NCBI GenBank assembly: GCA_021229015.1
Contig: CM037778.1
Span: 10,202,956 to 10,266,955, forward strand
Length of the DNA stretch: 64,000 bases
Direction: 5' to 3'
Source of the DNA: Solen grandis
Taxonomy: Eukaryota > Mollusca > Bivalvia > Adapedonta > Solenidae
In this document: positions 60,000 to 64,000 of the stretch, one piece after another
Position numbering within the stretch: the first letter of the stretch is position 1
Layout of the letters: each line of letters starts with the position of its first letter
Notes under the pieces: generated by a model
What the model was told of the DNA's origin: nothing
What the model saw: the letters and a program-made list of their open reading frames with translations, nothing else
The model's database searches: none
Position numbers and translations under genes: made by a program

Positions 60000-60631
60000 A
60001 TACTGACATCTCTGATGTAAGCCATAATCAGATTTGGCTTAGAGATTATAGCCATTAACATTGTCTTCAACTGTTTGATATTGTGGATGCCTGAACATAA
60101 ACATGGTAAAATCCAGCACTGACAGTCTAAGGGCCATAATTCTTAAACTAATGGTCCAATATCACCATAAACTTGGCTGAGATATTGTGGTCATAAACAA
60201 TATCCCTAAGTTTGATCAATATTGCCTGATAATGTAGATGCCTATTACCGGTATGCTAGAGAGTAAACAAAGTGAATTTGGGCATTTCTGGATAACTCAA
60301 GAACTGTGGACAAAGGCAGTGTTTAAATTTTCCTTTGAAAAAAAATGGAAAGGTTCATTGCATGACTAAAACATAACTTCAGCATAAACCTTTGATTCTA
60401 TGCCTAAGAACTCAATACAAAATGTACAGCAATCTCATGAAGTTAAAGACACCACTAGTGGAAACAGACCTTCCATTCTAAGGCTACAAATCTAATTAAT
60501 CTAGGTTTCTTCAATATCAGCATTACTAAAGATTGGTTTACTAATGACCCATACTGTTTGTATCCAGTTTTTGATCAATTCTCTGATGGGATTTGGACTT
60601 CAGATAAGTAAATTAGGGTAATCAGGATAAC
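60000..60631. other. Intron, dispersed repeat
   Basis: 'aatggtccaatatcaccat' and 'aagtttgatcaatattgcc' resemble the loose units at the end of the 42.5-kb element. No exon. Confidence 0.4.
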
Positions 60632-60712
60632 CTTATCAGTGGACATTGAATATCTATCATCGAGTCCTGTTTAACAATGCTATACAACCTCGCTAGATCT
60701 ATCTGTACTAGC
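60632..60712 (-). CDS. Internal exon, probably of the same gene
   Basis: 81 nt between a cttccag acceptor and an AAG/gttatc donor. Only one frame is open: LVQIDLARLYSIVKQDSMID then IQCPLI, one base in and two out, the same phase class as the exon at 53359. Amphipathic helical character. Gene membership is inferred from strand and phase. Confidence 0.55.
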
Positions 60713-61367
60713 CTGGAAGAAAATCATTTAGCAAGGATACTCCTGTCCGAAAAAATAATGAGAAAAAATATCTTATTTGACAAAACAAAGTGAGAACTAA
60801 ATAATCCATGCCCGTTGAAAGAGTTAAGCCCTATATATGATAAAGATGAAGCAAATCTCTCAAAGTCTCACAGTGGATAATCCCTGATTTAGGCATTTTT
60901 TTATGAAAAACAAACACCTGAGGATTAAATATTTAAATGACATTATCCAATATTTTTTTAAAAAGTGTTTTTATAATTATGAAAAGTAACAATAATAAAA
61001 TAAAATGGAAATCAGTTATAATTTATAAATTGTTGGAGAAGCATCTTAATTTTAATCCTTAAATGAAACATTATTCAAAACATAACATACAGTTGTATAC
61101 TTAAAACTGTTGAAGAATTTTCACTTCTGAGGAGCTGGATAAGAGGGAAGCCCGGGGGGTGGAGATGTGTGTGTGTACAGGTTTGCAACTTTAGTTTAAT
61201 TGATGAGGAAAAACAGCAAACCATGTGGATGTAAAAACAGGGCTATGCAGTATGTTGACACAACAAATGCTTTTCAAACAAACATTTTTACAAAAGATAT
61301 ATGAACAATTTCTAACAAAATATATTTTAAATATAATGACAATTAGCTAATGATACTTTTTTTTCGT

Positions 61368-61609
61368 TTAACCCTTTCCCTCATATAGACTCATTTTGAC
61401 ACACTCGGTAGGTACCACATAAAGCCTGATCTGCAGAAAACCACAGTTAAACCTTACCAAAATTAATTATAAAGTCCTCATTTCCAGACCACTGAGGAGC
61501 AGCGAACAGCATAAAACCAGATCAGCCTGCAAGTTACTCGCAGGCTGATCTGGTTTTATGCTGTTCGCATAGGTCTTTTCATGGTTTCCTCTATGAGGGA
61601 AAGGGTTAA
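61368..61609 (+). mobile_element. 242-bp TTAA-flanked hairpin MITE, copy 6
   Basis: Ends, TTAA flanks, length and central palindrome (cctgcaagttactcgcagg, two mispaired bases) conserved. Confidence 0.9.
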
Positions 61610-62269
61610 AGGTGTTTGAGCAGGTTTTTTCTAACAGACAGATTTTTCTAAAAAATTGCATATAAGTACTCTAGACTTTAACTAAAAGATAAATGAATCC
61701 AAAATAGGGGGTCACCACGCTTGTTTTAGAGATTAAGCTTATGGTAAAGGATCACTATTTGCTAAATTTTGTTGAAAAAATATGACATTAAAAACTAAGA
61801 AAGATTTTGTTTCTAAATACTGTAACAGCATATTAAAATGATATTTTTTAAATATTTTTATCACCATTTGTAATTTATAATGCATTCTTTTAGGTACAGA
61901 TAAAACTAGAACTATAACTGAAGGTACCCCCCCCCCTTTCCGGATATTCACAGACAAAAAAAACATAGGATTTGGGTTATAAGATACAAAAAAAAAAAAT
62001 ATCACTAAAGGTGATCAATACCCTCACCGGAAGTCTGTCATGTGTAGGAATACAGTTTCAAAAGTTTGCGTGAGTGAAAGACTACATGTATGTAAGGTTT
62101 AAAGTTAGTGTGAGCAATGGTTCAAAAGTTTTGGACAATGCTAAAAAGTTTTGACAGACAGACAGATAGACAGAGAGACACACATACAGACACACAGAAG
62201 AAAACAATTTGCCCCCAAGATCTGTAGCTGAGGAGAATAAAAATGCAGTCTAATTATGGTTCACATCCA

Positions 62270-62810
62270 TATTTATTGTTTGCAAAAATCTGTCTTTAAG
62301 AATTTACATTGTGGTTTTCTTATGCACTGCACTTCCTCTCATCAAGATCAATCTACATATGAAGTTTCATCAACCTAGCTACTTTAGTATTGGAGTTATG
62401 CTCCGGACAAAATCAAAAGATTAAAAATGACAAAGGGCAATAACTCCTTTCAAAATACATGCAGAGTTATGGTTCTTGTGCACTGCACTTCCTCTCGTCA
62501 AGATCAATCTACATATGAAGTTTCATCAACCTAGCTACTTTAGTATTGGAGTTATGGTCCGGACAAAATCAAAAGATTAAAAATGACAAAGGGCAATAAT
62601 TCCTTTCAAAATACATGCAGAGTTATGGTTCTTGTGCTCTGCACTTTCTCTCATCAAGACCAATCTACATATGAAGTTTCATCAACCTAGCTACAGTAGT
62701 TTTGGAGAAATGCTCCGGACAAATATTTGTAGACCAACCGACCGACCGACCGACCGACAGGGTGACTCCTATATATCCCCCCAAATTTCATTTGTGGGGG
62801 TATAAAAACA
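62270..62810. repeat. 156-bp-type tandem repeat, three units, with PuCCGACCGACC-like tail
   Basis: Units with 'gcagagttat' at 62461 and 62617 (period 156) and an earlier partial one; each has 'aagtttcatcaacctagcta' and 'ccggacaaa'. Followed by (ACCG)n at about 62735-62757 and 'atttgtgggggtataaaa'. Same family as 51.2 kb. Confidence 0.7.
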
Positions 62811-64000
62811 TGTACTGTCAAATATGCACGGGCATAAAATCTCATTTGTGCCCATACCAAAATATATACAAAAACTATCCCAAAACTGTGAATTTTTATA
62901 TATATTTTTCTAAATAAAAATATTCAACAGACAGATTTCCTTTATTTTTTCAGAGTCAGTCCTCTGATAAATGCTTTCTGAAAATGTAAAAAAAGACATA
63001 CCTCACCAGGTTTGTTTTTTAACTAAAACTGCTTTTTTATTGAAATTTTAGCCAAATTTGCATAAAAACACTAAAATGTGACTTTTTGTACCTTCAAAAT
63101 TTGGCAAATGTATTTTAAATGATATTCTTAACACATGAATCTTAAAATTTGGACTTTCTCCTATCATTCTACTTAAAATGAATGAGAAATTAAAAATCTT
63201 TTTTTTTTTATCAAAATCAAAATCAGCTGTAACCCGCTGAAACGTCCTTAAATGTAAGTACACATACATATATAAGTATGAAATCAAGAAATACAATGTC
63301 ATCCCAGAGGTTCAGGTGATGATGATTCTGATCAGGAGTCAGTGTCTCAGTTTCACTGATACAACGATCTAGCATGCTAGTTTTGGCAGAAAATATATCA
63401 CATCTTTCACTATAAAATCAATTCTTTAATCAAAACTTTTTCTGTATCAGGGCGATTTTCCTTCTTTACCAGGAATCTTTCATAGGTGTCTTCCCCTCTG
63501 AAAACTTCTTAAAATTCTGCAGATTTTCCCTCAAGGATTTTCCTTATTACGAGAAAATGTGTGATCCCTATAGCTAAGAAAATGGTATAAGTTTTGAAAT
63601 CTGATATTCATGTCCAATCTCCCATCATCTGGGAAAATAAAGCCTGTGTATAATTCGAGTTGTAAATGTGCTCCACTTTTCTTCTATTTTAGTATAATGT
63701 AAGATTTTACTGTTTGTAGAGTTAACATAAAAAATATGATTGTGGTATAAGGAAATGAACTCAAACACAATCTCCTAGCCTACTAATAGTACTTACTGAG
63801 ACAGGAACTTGCATGGAAAACATTTACCTAAAATATTCAAAGTTTCAAATTAATCTGACATTTTCTTTTTAAATGGTAATAGTACAGAGAGGGGCGTATG
63901 TGTGAAAAAAATAATTGAAGAGTTACTTGTCCTTTTGAAGCTGTTTCCCACTTTGAAAGTGAACAAGTTTTCTGAGTTTGAAGTGAATATATAGGATTTG
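62811..64000. other. Right edge, no firm gene
   Basis: AT-rich apart from the weak exon candidate at 63295-63376. Confidence 0.45.
63295..63376 (-). CDS. Weak candidate exon
   Basis: Open frame MLDRCISETETLTPDQNHHH then LNLWDDI between an actag acceptor with a poor pyrimidine tract and a gtattt donor (a gtatgt donor lies further on). The residue mix looks coding, but the splice sites are weak and the phase does not fit 60632 directly. Confidence 0.25.

Overview
The window looks like nuclear DNA of a bivalve mollusc, probably a clam. It is AT-rich and intron-rich, full of tRNA-derived SINEs, small inverted-repeat elements and degraded LINEs, and it carries intronless single-cysteine-cluster Toll-like receptors of the kind expanded in bivalves. 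The species assignment is inference from family resemblance; no search was run.

Layout. (1) 1-6828, minus strand: the 5' part of the gene for RNA polymerase I factor TAF1B. Five coding exons have matching splice phases, and the rest lies beyond the left edge. Its introns hold a large 'TCACCTGA'-ended repeat and a SINE with a 14-bp target duplication. (2) 6829-16811: no recognisable gene; SINEs, a 242-bp TTAA-flanked hairpin MITE, AT microsatellite, foldback elements and another TCACCTGA element. (3) 16812-27330, minus strand: two tandem intronless Toll-like receptor genes about 6 kb apart. The downstream copy has one in-frame TGA near its N terminus; the other is intact. A degraded mariner element with TA flanks lies 25 bp beyond the stop codon of the intact copy. 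(4) 27331-38100: intergenic DNA, then a LINE graveyard: two relics at 30.1-32.9 kb and a larger minus-strand LINE at 33.5-38.1 kb that carries a 499-bp tandem duplication and a nested terminal-inverted-repeat element. (5) 38101-38200: an assembly gap of 100 N. (6) 38201-46147: repeats, a 1.25-kb minisatellite with 27/32-bp units, a 1.36-kb TCACCTGA element built from 145-bp units, and an isolated promoter-like cluster (CCAAT boxes, a palindromic kappaB site, AP-1, CRE-like, TATA) followed by two SINEs. (7) 46148-64000, minus strand: the 3' part of an unrecognised protein-coding gene (three phase-compatible exons at 46.1, 46.6 and 53.4 kb, a good exon at 60.6 kb and weaker candidates), with introns full of MITEs and repeats.

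How the parts relate. TAF1B is a housekeeping gene for rRNA transcription; the receptor pair is an innate-immunity cluster; the right-hand gene is unknown. I see no operon-like or cooperative arrangement. The most informative signals are the nonsense codon in one receptor, a patch of unusually high similarity between the two receptors that suggests gene conversion, the promoter-like cluster with no visible gene, and the repeat families with conserved ends but different cores.
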